From contig OZ038462.1 in the NCBI GenBank assembly GCA_964036295.1, positions 13,750,440 to 13,814,439 of the forward strand: a DNA stretch of 64,000 nt, in the 5' to 3' direction. The notes under the pieces were generated by a model. It was not told the DNA's origin, made no database searches, and saw only the letters and a list, made by a program, of their open reading frames with translations. Below, one piece after another: positions 9,430-18,612 of the stretch; the first letter of the stretch is position 1, and each line of letters starts with the position of its first letter. The stretch comes from Plumapathes pennacea. Lineage: Eukaryota > Cnidaria > Anthozoa > Antipatharia > Myriopathidae. Both the position numbers and the translations under genes were made by a program.

Positions 9430-10231
9430 ACACCACGGTCAGCATATCACAGCTAGCTTATTAGTAACGATCCCCGAAATTCCAAATCTTGATGCTTTTT
9501 GCACCATTGAATATCTCTCGCCTTTAAAGTTCAATATTTCAAACATATGTTACACCGGTCCAGTGACCGCTACAAATTTCGCTTTAGTTTCATGCCCTAA
9601 TTCTAAGCAAATAATCACAACAGAGGCTCTCCAGAAGTGTTACGCTGATTCGGCAACAATAGTTTGCCCACAAAATATCTTAAACTTTGCAACAAACATT
9701 ACCTGGCTTGGTTTTCCTTTTAACCCTGACATGAAACTCACGTTTCCTCGTAACCACCTGCGAGCCAAAGACTGTTCCAACCTTCAACCCCTGGTACATC
9801 TTGGTGGCCGCTCGTATCTGTCCACAACCTCTGCACCATTAACTCTGTCCTCGGGAAAGATAGCCACTTCTCCACTAACAGTCTACCACTTCCCATGCAA
9901 CACTACATTTGACGGAATGGTAACCGGACTCGGGCGTTGCCCTGATCGAATGTTCCTCACAGTACCACTGTTCACAACATATTCCTTCCAATATGTCCCA
10001 TGGACTGACGCAACCACCGACAATCAACTACTCAAGCTCCATCATCAATCGCTGACAGTTCCCCCACCTTTGGCACTGAACCACTCTATCCTTAACGAAC
10101 TAGACAATACATACCAGGCCCTTGACGACGTAACTACTTCCACGTGCATCACCCACCACCCACCTGTGAAGACTGCAACCGACCCGCTGCTCTGTAATCA
10201 TGCCCATCACCTTTATTTTTCCAACTGTTGA
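9191..10231 (+). pseudogene. Env-like glycoprotein, C-terminal part
   Basis: This frame is open from 9191 (after TGA at 9188-9190) to a stop at 10229-10231. It continues the helical region of the preceding ORF and then has a Cys-containing ectodomain with several N-x-S/T sites (near NISN, NITW, NTTF and NHS). I see no good membrane anchor before the stop. It has no convincing ATG of its own near the junction, so it is either the second half of a frame-disrupted env or an exon of a spliced env transcript. It overlaps the next ORF by 32 bases. Confidence 0.5.
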
Positions 10232-10799
10232 CTATATGCGAACCTGCCAACGGACTCCGAATCAACTCATGGACGTCAGTGACTATTGCATGGCGTATTT
10301 CTCAAACCCTCTGACTTACTGTTCCACTTGTGATACTCGATGTTCCCTTCTGAATGCCACCCACGAAGCCCTGGACATTTTTTTTGACTTGATAGATGGC
10401 TGCGCCAGGATCCCCTGGTCAAGGCCCCACCTGGTTCATCGAGTTATTGAACTGTGCGCATATTTTCAGTTAGCGCCATCTTTGCTCTGGACACCATTTC
10501 GTCGGAACTTATTTTTACCAGCATTGTGTTTTGAACAGTCTGATCTTATTGCGATAGTCCATCATCTATATATGGTTATGTTTACTAGGCTAGCTACTTA
10601 TATTTGTGATTTTTTAGCTTTTATGTCTCCTTCTTCCGGTGTTTATTGGCGTGACTTGCACTTTTTTCCATCTTATAACAGTTTTCTTAGACGTATCGAA
10701 GGGCGCCGTCGCCGATACACTCAACTTATCAGCAATAATCGCCAACCTCCCCCACAAGACTATTTTTTTAACGAGTGGGACCTTCAGTACTCATTTTAA
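10200..10799 (+). CDS. Small ORF with hydrophobic segment, after env
   Basis: ATG 10200 gives 199 residues in the third frame. It has a C-x2-C-x3-C cluster (41-48), a strongly hydrophobic stretch at about 115-141 that could span a membrane, and a basic cluster RRIEGRRRR (164-172) after it. No family is recognised. It could be the displaced membrane-anchor and cytoplasmic end of Env after another frame change, or an accessory protein. A hydrophobic helix followed by basic residues favours the Env-tail reading. Confidence 0.4.
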   Translation: MPITFIFPTVDYMRTCQRTPNQLMDVSDYCMAYFSNPLTYCSTCDTRCSLLNATHEALDIFFDLIDGCARIPWSRPHLVHRVIELCAYFQLAPSLLWTPFRRNLFLPALCFEQSDLIAIVHHLYMVMFTRLATYICDFLAFMSPSSGVYWRDLHFFPSYNSFLRRIEGRRRRYTQLISNNRQPPPQDYFFNEWDLQYSF

Positions 10800-10800
10800 A

Positions 10801-11182
10801 CAGTTTGTCGCAATTATTTCCTCTCTACATGTCGCCTGTGACATGTTTTTCAATCGCCATTCTGAAATGAAACTTTTGATTATTGTCGCATGTCGCCCCT
10901 GGCACATGCCCGAAAAATGAATGCCAATGATTGATTCTCATAACATGTCACTTATAGCACATGTTCTTTTAGCAATGAAATGAAAATTCGCGCTTTCCCT
11001 GTTATTACTGTTTAGTACTCGTAGTTGTATGACCACTAAGACAGTCCTTTGACTGTAGCTTAGCTCTTTAATGTCCGGTCAGACATGGCGTTAGCTGCCC
11101 AGTGCTTGTAACTACTCTCTGAATGTCAACACATTTTCTTCCATATTCCTTTTTAGTTTTGTCGAACGGAGTCGACTCTTCG
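10801..11182 (+). other. Gypsy 1 3' non-coding region with three spaced palindromes
   Basis: Between the last ORF and the polypurine tract are three imperfect inverted repeats sharing (A/G)CATGTC...ACATG. They lie at 10827-10846, 10888-10909 and 10942-10965, spaced about 60 bases apart. They could form small hairpins in the RNA. No coding signal is convincing here. Confidence 0.55.
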
Positions 11183-11196
11183 AAAAAGGGGGGTAA
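11183..11196 (+). promoter_or_regulatory. Polypurine tract of Gypsy 1
   Basis: AAAAAGGGGGGTAA lies directly before the TG of the 3' LTR, the expected place for plus-strand DNA priming. Confidence 0.85.
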
Positions 11197-11831
11197 TGTT
11201 ATAGCAGAAAATTGGAATATCTTCCCGTAGTTTTGGAAGCGAATAAATTAGTGAATTGGAGTTCTTTTGTTGACAATTGGTAGAGTTAGAATAGATGTCT
11301 AATCAAGTTTTACGTTGTTGTTTACTGTGATTAACACTGAGGCCTTCCTCAGGAAATCTAAGAGATCTTGTTATTGATTGAAGATACTGCTTTAGGAAAT
11401 GAGCAACAGCAAGTGCGCAAACTGTCGTAGGCGTGCCAGCACCTTCTCTTCCTTCAGATCTTAACTACAGCCAATCGTATCCATTGGAATGTGTTAGTGT
11501 GATTTTAGAATAAGTGTAGTAAGCAAATAGAGGAGCCACTCGAGTGTTAACGACATCCTAGCGTAAAAGGCCATTCGGAAATATGAGTTCTGAATGTGAC
11601 TTTGAACTTGGTCCTAGCAAAAATCCATTTCCTATCCTTTGTGCTCTGATTCGGCCAGTGTGAAAACTATTAGGAAATCACTGGGACGACGTAACACTTG
11701 TGGTGCATAAAAGCTGTCGGCTAAGAAAATAGTAGATCAGATAGTGAAACTTGTTCTTGAAAACGGAACATCGACGCTAAAGTACATTAAAAGTGAGCTT
11801 CAACTCTAAAGTCTGTTATAGCCCCGTAACA
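11197..11831 (+). repeat. 3' LTR of Gypsy element 1
   Basis: A 635-bp direct repeat of 219-853 with two differences that I found. It ends CCCGTAACA and is followed by the target duplication GTAC at 11832-11835. Confidence 0.95.
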
Positions 11832-12023
11832 GTACCATCGCCTCCACGTAAACTCTTGAAGGTATTCCTGCAAAAAATTAGGGTTTGTATTCCCTTTCAT
11901 CCTCTTAAATTTCTCTTTTGCGGAATTCCAATTACTCTCGGCACTTTGTGTGTGTGTACCGGTGATGGGATCGACACAATTTTCCGAATGGTTCACAGTG
12001 AAGTGTTGCAAACCAGATCTCTT
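11832..12023 (-). pseudogene. Merlin-type transposase fragment (right of insertion)
   Basis: Minus-strand reading contains the block FTVNHSENCVDPITGTHTQ followed by ES.W...K...K and an EFTWRRW end. This is the signature of the C-terminal half of IS1595/IS1016-like (Merlin) DDE transposases. The frame meets TAG at 12026-12024, so the N-terminal domains are missing, and it is cut at 11832 by the Gypsy element; the last residues lie at 146-218. The transposon was probably already defective, because 12024-12401 holds no further recognisable transposase. Confidence 0.8.
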
Positions 12024-12401
12024 CTAGCTTGATTGCACGCCGCCCAACAGTCCGTGTGTAAGATGGATCCGGGAGAAACCTTTCGTCCTATTATGGGTAG
12101 TAGGGTTAAGGCATCCCTCCTTGGTACGAGCTGAAGGTACGGCCGCGAAGGTGTGTACTGGGTATCAAACAGGCCAAGAACCCACTTCTCTTCTTCCGGC
12201 CTTCTCCCACGTTGGTACTAAGAAAAAAAGTTATTTACATTACCGTACCAAAATAGCGACCTCCCGAAAGTAGTGAATTAAAATAATTTAAATAGCATTT
12301 TGGCTGTCCTTTAACGTGTAAGACCTTTTTCACTTTTCCTTTCACCTTTTTCTTTTGAATATGGTTGCATGTGCGTTATGGAGGGCAGGGGGTAAAACAA
12401 T
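12024..12401. other. Remainder of Merlin element, non-coding
   Basis: Internal sequence between the transposase remnant and the right terminal repeat. I see no ORF, no clear splice structure and no RNA gene in it. Confidence 0.4.
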
Positions 12402-12543
12402 TGTCACACTCAATAAAATGTTCAGACTAAAGCATTTATTCGCCGATTCCAATTGTTGTCTCCGAGCCCACAGAATCTTCCTATGTCTTGCACAGCGCTC
12501 CAACGCCCACAAACACTAAGGATAATCAAATCGCCATTGTTTT
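12402..12543. repeat. Right terminal inverted repeat of Merlin-type transposon
   Basis: Imperfect inverted copy of 2-145. The outer edge is marked by ATCAAATCGCCATTGTTT. It abuts a GTCGACCG-type repeat array. Confidence 0.75.
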
Positions 12544-12548
12544 AGAAT

Positions 12549-12860
12549 CGTCGGTTGACTGTCGGCCGACGATCGGGCGACTGTGGACCAACGGTCAACT
12601 ATCCCACCGATGGTCGGCCGACCGACCGTCGTCTGAGAAATCGATAGTCAACTGTCGACCGACGTTCGACCGACTGTCGGTCGACCGTCAGTGACAGTCG
12701 ACCGACCGTCGATTGACTTCCGACCTCGACTGACTTTCTTTCGACCGTCGACCGACCTTCTACCGGCAGTCGGTCGAAAGTCAGTAGACAGTCGGTCGAC
12801 TACCGACTGACGGTCGATTGACCGTCGACCGACAGTCGATCGACCGTCGATCGACGGTCA
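12549..12860. repeat. Degenerate quasi-palindromic GTCGACCG repeat array
   Basis: About 310 bases made almost entirely of variants of GACCGTCGACCGAC / GTCGGTCGAC. Because the unit is close to its own reverse complement, the block can fold on itself in many registers. It has no coding potential and lies directly outside the Merlin right end. Confidence 0.85.
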
Positions 12861-13640
12861 TTTTTTGGCAGCTAAAGTATACTTGGTCCAAGAAATAAAC
12901 GTAGAAAATGTGCGTATTTTGTGCAGAAAGACATACCATACACGGTTAATACTGCTATACCAAATGTGTGGTTCTCGTATACGCAGTTGAGTGGATATGC
13001 TCCACAGAACAAAACAATGAAATCTACAGCGTTGTGAATTCAAATCGATGCATTTTTATCGCCGGATGCGATCGTTCCCATGTAAGCGGATAATTGTGAA
13101 AAAGGAAACCTAAATTCAAAGGGATACTAACACGATCTTAAAATCCTTCGTTAATAATATCAAACGCGTGCTTGCGAGCGACCACGTGGAACTTGAGAAT
13201 TACGAAATCCTTTAGCATGCAACCGCTGACCAACATTTTGCAGACGGTCAAATGCCCCGGGGGGCGGGCCTGGTTTCGAGTCAAATGCCCGGCTATGCGG
13301 AGCGGAACTGGAGTCAAATGCCCGGGGTAAGCCTGGGGGGGATGATCGCAGTTGGAATTGACTCGCACATAACTGACCGTAGTCAACTGCCGTGACGAAT
13401 TACGCAACTGCTCTCAGTCGAAATCCCGAGTGAGAGTTATCGTGAGACATCCGCAGAATCTCAATGCTTGTGAATGCCGATGCTGCCGTAGCACATCAAC
13501 ATTGCAATTCCCACACAAACACCTAAAATACGAGTAAAACACAGAGAAGCAATTACAGATTTACCACGTAAACAAAACCAAAACTCGGACATATTTTACG
13601 CTTACCAACTACTGGCTCCAAAATTTTCTTCCGGGCGATC
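12861..13640. other. Intergenic stretch with GTCAAATGCCC repeats
   Basis: No gene seen. At 13247-13330 the phrase GTCAAATGCCC occurs three times in a G/C-rich setting. The part 13278-13372 recurs in inverted orientation at about 19920-20010, so it belongs to a dispersed repeat. Confidence 0.5.
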
Positions 13641-14060
13641 TTGCAGTGTTATGGTTCTTGTTCTTTTCCCTCCTTTTCCTTTCCGTTACGCTTCATGCCA
13701 TTCTTGGTCAGCAAGTAGCTCTTGTCAGCGCATGGGGTTGGACTATTGTAGTGGATATTGTACAGTATACACGCGGAATCAATGTAGTTGCGTTCGACGA
13801 AGGAGAACGCAGTCTAACGCGTCATTTCCGGTTGGATGTCATGCGATTTCAGGGTTTTGGGCGCCATCTTGGTACGGCATTAGGAATGTGACTATTGCCT
13901 CGATCTCGTGTAGTGCGTCATTTCCGGTTGGATGCCATGCGACTTCAGGGTTTTGGGCGCCATCTTGGTACGGTCTCAGGAATGTCAGATTGCCTCGACA
14001 AAGTGACACAGAAATAAACCTCGAAAGCAGGAGTATGCTACCGTTCGTGGTATGGTAACT
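13641..14060. repeat. 96-bp tandem duplication with CCATCTTGG motif
   Basis: Units starting GTCATTTCCGGTTGGATG at 13821 and 13917 share about 75 bases, including GGGCGCCATCTTGGTACGG; the reverse complement contains AAGATGGCGCC, similar to a YY1 core. Upstream, 13651-13810 is open in two frames. One frame contains a TRGINVVAFDEGE run reminiscent of ILEI/FAM3 domains, but this is too short to call a gene. Confidence 0.6.
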
Positions 14061-14176
14061 AGCGCATGCTCAGGGGTGAAAAGAATTTGATTTTCAACTG
14101 CGTCACGGATCGGATCGGATCTATATATGTATTTTTTAGAAGTATAGCTTTTGCAGATATATATATTTATTATATA

Positions 14177-14342
14177 GACACGAGTGTTTTACTGGAAAAT
14201 ATACCGTGCGTAAAATCCATACGAAACTACATCTGGGACCCGAGTGGCGCATTTTCCATATCCTCACTAGTGAGGATATCGTTGGCATTATTTCTCGCTT
14301 TTGCACGGTTGTTTGTGCAATTTCTTGTAAAACACTCGTGTC
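14177..14342. mobile_element. 166-bp MITE with TA target duplication
   Basis: Terminal inverted repeats GACACGAGTGTTTTAC (14177-14192) and GTAAAACACTCGTGTC (14327-14342) are flanked by TA on both sides, as for Tc1/mariner-type non-autonomous elements. The centre holds a perfect 22-base palindrome at 14258-14279. Confidence 0.8.
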
Positions 14343-14397
14343 TAATATAATAAAAAGAAAATTACACGGCGGCTTGAAGATGTGGATTCTATTTTCA

Positions 14398-14496
14398 AGT
14401 GGTAAAAACAATATTTTACTCACTCGCGAAGCGCTCGTTCGTAAAATATTGTTTTTACCACTCGAGTAGTTTTTAAAATATTGTTTTTACCACTTC
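14398..14496. repeat. Hairpin repeat, 22-bp arms plus a third arm copy
   Basis: AGTGGTAAAAACAATATTTTAC (14398-14419) is the reverse complement of 14441-14462, with a 21-base loop containing CGCGAAGCGCTCG. A further copy of the right arm lies at about 14475-14496. Probably a fold-back MITE remnant. Confidence 0.75.
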
Positions 14497-14510
14497 AGTA
14501 GCACGAACGC

Positions 14511-14620
14511 TGTAGTAGACCAACCACGAGTAGTTCATAACACATACTAATTTATTGAATATATTAACAAACTTATATACAGGTGGTCACATGATCTGGT
14601 TCAACCAATGAACTACTACA
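14511..14620 (-). repeat. 3' LTR of Gypsy 2
   Basis: Starts TGTAGTAGACCAACC and ends GAACTACTACA. It appears identical to 18498-18607 over 110 bp. The equal LTRs suggest that the insertion itself is recent although the coding region is broken. Confidence 0.92.
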
Positions 14621-14708
14621 TTTCCTCCCCTCTAAATCACGAAATCAATCATCAACTTTTGAAACAACAGAACCTTAACTGTAGTGTTCAGTTCACTGAC
14701 TTAATCTT

Positions 14709-15912
14709 TTAGTTGTTCTGATGTGGTTCACTACTTTGCAGTTCACACACATAGTCTTTTAGGTGTGCTGGTAAAGTTCTCTGTCGCACAGGACTTGTAC
14801 TTGGGGGGTTTGACTCAACAGGTTGCTGTGTGGCTCCAGCTGGCTGTGTTTCAGGGTGATTTGGTTGGTCACTAGTAGGTGGAGTCACAACTGCTTCAGG
14901 TGTGGGGCTTGTACCCTGGATGTCACTTGCATCCTGTTGTGCCATCTCTTGGTCCTGGCGGATGTGAACATGGTCCTGGTGCCGCCGGATGACTGTACCA
15001 TCCTCGAGTTGTACTTGGGATGACACAGGGCCAGTTTTCCTAACAACTGTTCCTGGCATCCATGTCTTCTTGGATCTGAAATCCTTTGCATAGACTGCTT
15101 GACCCTCCTGGATCTCTCTCTCTTGGGCATGATAGTCGTGTGCTACCTTCTGCTGGGACTGCCTACTTTGGACGCGTTCGCCAACACTGGGCAGCATCAG
15201 ATCCAGTTGAGTGCGTAGTTTCCTCTTCATTAGCAACTGTGTGGGTGGAACTCCAGTTGTTGTGTGAGGAGTAGTGCGGTAACTAAGCAGGAATCGAGAG
15301 AGTTTGGTTCTCACACTACCATGTTCCATCTTCTCGAACCCTTCCTTGAAGATGCGAACTGCCCGCTCTGCTTGACCATTTGAAGCTGGGTGGTAGGGTG
15401 ATACTTGATGTGCTTGATGCCGTTTCTTCGCATAAACTCCCCAAATTCTGAACTGGTGAAGTTGGTACCATTGTCACTGACCAGTGTCATAGGTAAACCA
15501 TGGGTTGCGAAGATTTCCCTGAGCTTCTCAATAGTCGCAGTAGATGTGGTAGACTTCATGCAGTGTATCTCTAACCACTTTGAGCAAGCGTCCACTACAA
15601 TGAGGAACATTCCCCTTTGTATGGTCCCGCGTAATCAATATGAAGTCTTGACCATGGGTTTCCTGGCCACTCCCATGGGTGTAGGGGTGCCTCTGCTGGT
15701 GCATTTTGGTGCAATTGGCATTGCTTGCAGCGCTTCACTTCATTCACTATCTCCTGATCCATTCCTGGCCACCACACATAACTGCGGGCTAGGGCTTTCA
15801 TTCGTGAGGCTCCCGGATGGGCTTCGTGTAGTTCGGTGAGTACTTTTGACCTCCCTTGTGGTGGGATTATCACTCGAGCTCCCCATAATACACAGCCATC
15901 TGCAATGCTCAA
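14709..15912 (-). pseudogene. Gypsy 2 integrase in three frames
   Basis: Three overlapping minus-strand pieces cover the integrase. 15595-15912 has the HHCC zinc finger (HEAHPGASRMK, CKQCQ) and a W.RLHIDYAGP first-Asp block. 15311-15610 has LVSDNGTNFTS with the second Asp and a damaged YHP...G..E region. 14709-15329 has the C-terminal part with KL.RFLLSYRTTPH and a Pro/Thr-rich tail. The pieces lie in different frames, so at least two indels interrupt it. Confidence 0.85.
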
Positions 15913-15930
15913 TTCTGCCTTCTTGCCAAG

Positions 15931-17127
15931 TTATGGCTTTAACTCTTCTGAGTAGCAGGCTGCTGGCCATCCCTCTAAGGTATAGCGTAATACCTGGGAG
16001 AGAATCGGATCTTTCCTGGTCCAATCCTTGATTTGGCTGCTACTAACTGGTGTCTCCTCCAAGTGTTCCATTAGGAAGATAGTTTCGCCTGGAATTGGAA
16101 CCGATTCTGGCGCTTCCGGTAATGGTAGCCTGCTTAAGGCGTCTGCATTGCCATTTGTTGGACCAGCCTTGTAAGAGATAGTATACTCATACGCTGCTAA
16201 GGTCAGTGCCCATCGTTGGATTCGTGGGGCTGCCTGGGTGGGAATTCCTTTTTTCTCATTCAACAAACCTTCCAAGGGCTTATGGTCAGTCTTAATGGTG
16301 AATGGGTGTCCATAAAGAAACTGATGAAATTTCTTGACTCCAAAAATGACAGCAAGTGCCTCCTTCTCCATAGTTGAATAATTCCTTTCAGCTGTATTCA
16401 GCGATCTTGACACGTAGCCAATTGGTCGTTCAGTTCCATCCTCCATTCTGTGTGATAAAACTGCACCCACTCCATAATTGGAAGCATCACTGGCTAGGAT
16501 AAGTTCCTTCTCTGGGTTGAAGTGTACGAGTAACTCAGCTGACTGCAAGAGCTCTTTAGCATGTTCGAATGCCACTTGTTCCTTCAACCATTGCCACTTT
16601 GTTCCTTTCCTCAGGAGCTTGTGAAGGGGTTCCAAGACTGTTGCAGCATCTGGTAAGAATCGGTGGTAATAGTTAAGCATTCCAAGGAATGCACGCAACT
16701 GGCTGGTGTCCTTTGGTTCTGGGGCATTCCTGATTACATTCACCTTGTCTGACACAGGTTGCAGGCCCTTTCCATTGATTACATATCCACAGTATGTAAC
16801 TTCTGGTTGCATAATGCGTACAATCACATGGGATATGCCTTGGAGCAGATTTTCCATGGTGCGTTGAAATATCCCTGGTGCTGAGGATATCCCGAAGGGT
16901 AATCTGTTGTACTGGTAGAGCCCTTTGTGAGTATTAATGGTTGTATACTTCTTGGACTCATCCTCCAATCGTAGTTGCTGGTATGCCTGCGACATCCAAC
17001 TTTGTGAATTTCTTCCCTCCACCAAGTGTTGCCAACAAGTCCTCAGTTTTAGGGATTGGATAATTATCCAATTTTGAGGCCTGGTTGACTGTACACTTGT
17101 AGTCTCCACAGATTCGAACTGACCCAT
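15931..17127 (-). pseudogene. Gypsy 2 reverse transcriptase and RNase H remnant
   Basis: Reads AYQQLRLEDESKKYTTINTH, GLYQYNRLPFGISSAPGIFQ, then ISHVIVRIMQPEVTYCGY. The YxDD box that should follow ISHVIV is missing. A thumb/connection region and RNase H follow (LILASDASNYGVGAVL, STMEKEALAVIFG, IKTDHKPL, NADALSRLP). A frame change separates this from 16958-17641. RNase H looks well preserved, whereas the polymerase catalytic site has been lost. Confidence 0.88.
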
Positions 17128-17641
17128 TTTGCTTCACCACTGTAACAATGGGTGCTGCCCACTCGCTGAATTCTACTGGCGATACGATGCCTTCCCTCTG
17201 TAGTCTGTCTAGCTCCTGTTCAACCTTGACTTTGAGTGCATAGGGTACAGGACGTGCTTTCATGTACTTGGGTTCTGCATTTGGATCCACATGAATCTTA
17301 GCTTGGGTACCATTTAGTGTACCCAGTCCCTCTTCAAAGACTTCTTTGTGACGGTCCAGGATCTGCTTCAGCTGGGGATTACAATCTTGGACCTGGAAGA
17401 TAGTGTCCCATTTCAGCTTGATGACTTGCAACCAATCTCTTCCCAGTAGGTTTGGCCCTTGGCTCTTCAGAACCATGGCTGGCAGCTCATGTTGTTGGCC
17501 CTCGTAGCTTACTGGAACCGTTACTGTGCCCAGTACAGGTATTTTCTCTCCTGTATAAGTGCTAAGCACGGCAGTTGTGCTTTTGAGCTCCAATTTTGTT
17601 TTCCCCGTAAATGTGGTACATAGACGCTGTATATCCAACAT
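16958..17641 (-). pseudogene. Gypsy 2 protease remnant and start of reverse transcriptase
   Basis: Contains the downstream half of a retroviral-type protease (STYTGEKIPVLG and NLLGRDWL motifs) and the N-terminal fingers of reverse transcriptase (PVEFSEWAAPIV, VRICGDYK, DNYPIPKTEDL). The DTG active-site region expected just before the STYTGEK block is absent, with the Gag tail running straight into it. This indicates an internal deletion. The frame diverges after the KLD motif. Confidence 0.85.
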
Positions 17642-18452
17642 CGTCCTCGTCAGTAGTATCCTTGACTAGATTCATCTTTGTAGTCTGCTTTTTCTCTTGA
17701 CCTTTCTTGTTGTGTCGTTTTCCGGGCTCGTGACTTCCTCCGGTTGTCTTCTTCTTTTCACCGCGGCACATTTTCGCCAAATGTCCTTTCTTCTCGCAGT
17801 TGAAACACTGTGCATCTCGAAATCGACAAGAAGATGCTTCGTGTTTCCCTCCACAGCGATGACATTCGCTAGCGCAAGCCTTCTGCTCTCTGTTGTTGAC
17901 ACGGTGTACTCTGCTGGGGGTCGCTTCAGGTTTCAATTCAACCACGTGCTTTGACGCCAATTCCATCGCTAAAGCTAGCTCGACGGCTTTCGGGAACTTC
18001 AGCTCTGGCTCTCCAAGCAGTCTCCGTTAAATTTTGTCGTCACTAATACCGCATACCAGTCGATCTCGAAGCATATCTTCTAGCGTCCCGCCAAACTTAC
18101 AGTGTTCGCTTAATTTACGCAATTCGGCCACATATGCTGCTACTCCTTCGCCTTCCTTGCGATTCCGGCTGTGAAATTTAAACGGCTCGACGATTTCACT
18201 GGGCTTCGGTGTGAAATGTTTCTCCAGTTCTTCAACGATCTCCTTGAGTTCCGTATCTGCTGGTTTCTTTGGTTGGAGTAAATTCCTCGCTAGCGCGTAC
18301 GTTTTGCTGCCACAAACACTGAGTAATATCGCTCGCTACTTCTTCTCGTCTTTTACGTCGTTTGCCAAGAAATATTGTTCCAACCGTTCCACATATTGGG
18401 TCCATGTTTCCTCGGATTCTTTGAATTCGCCTACTGTTCCGTAGGTTGCCAT
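17562..18452 (-). pseudogene. Gag of Gypsy 2, two premature stops
   Basis: ATG on the minus strand at 18452 starts a Gag-like protein (MATYGTVGEF, then a WTQYVERLEQYF capsid motif). It meets in-frame TAG at 18338-18336 and TAA at 18029-18027. From 17966 it continues openly with a double zinc-knuckle region (CHRCGGKHEASSC and CFNCEKKGHLAKMC) and a Lys-rich tail. Capsid and RNA-binding functions are inferred from these motifs. Two stops in one frame make it non-functional. Confidence 0.85.
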
Positions 18453-18497
18453 AATTCCGTCACGAATCTCGAGCGAAAACAAAATTCTCGTCACCAA

Positions 18498-18607
18498 TGT
18501 AGTAGACCAACCACGAGTAGTTCATAACACATACTAATTTATTGAATATATTAACAAACTTATATACAGGTGGTCACATGATCTGGTTCAACCAATGAAC
18601 TACTACA
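18498..18607 (-). repeat. 5' LTR of Gypsy 2
   Basis: Direct repeat of 14511-14620. The adjacent minus-strand sequence TTGGTGACGAGAATTTTG carries the probable primer-binding site. Confidence 0.92.
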
Positions 18608-18612
18608 AACGC

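Larger units (their letters stand above)
219..11831 (+). mobile_element. Full-length Ty3/Gypsy LTR retrotransposon with SGNH and Env-like ORFs
   Basis: Two 635-bp LTRs (219-853 and 11197-11831) start TG and end CA and differ at two positions by my reading. The 4-bp target duplication GTAC is present at 215-218 and 11832-11835. A polypurine tract precedes the 3' LTR and a TGG-starting primer-site-like stretch follows the 5' LTR. The order is gag, then pol (protease, reverse transcriptase, RNase H, integrase, chromodomain), then an SGNH hydrolase-like ORF, then a broken Env-like ORF, then a small ORF. The near-identical LTRs indicate a recent insertion. It sits inside a Merlin transposase, opposite to that gene's direction. 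A damaged relative begins at 61598. Confidence 0.95.
14511..18607 (-). mobile_element. Defective Ty3/Gypsy element 2 (short LTRs)
   Basis: Two LTRs of 110 bp (14511-14620 and 18498-18607) start TG and end CA and flank gag-pol remains on the minus strand. The 5-bp target duplication AACGC is seen at 14506-14510 and 18608-18612. On the coding strand a TGGTGACGAGAA primer-site-like sequence follows the 5' LTR, and a purine tract (from 14621-14633, opposite strand) precedes the 3' LTR. The proteins resemble the K02A2.6-like Gypsy group. Stops, frame changes and losses of catalytic motifs show that it cannot move by itself. Confidence 0.92.

Noticed and set aside
12040..12240. G/C-rich stretch considered as a tRNA, 5S or SINE head
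   Set aside because: I could not find a cloverleaf or A/B box pair.
13646..13891. Open frame with hydrophobic start and TRGINVVAFDEGE, reminiscent of an ILEI/FAM3 domain
   Set aside because: The match is short, no flanking exons are visible, and the downstream half lies in a non-coding tandem duplication.
17697..18444. Plus-strand ORFs across 17.7-18.4 kb
   Set aside because: They are antisense to the Gypsy 2 gag gene, which has clear zinc knuckles on the minus strand.
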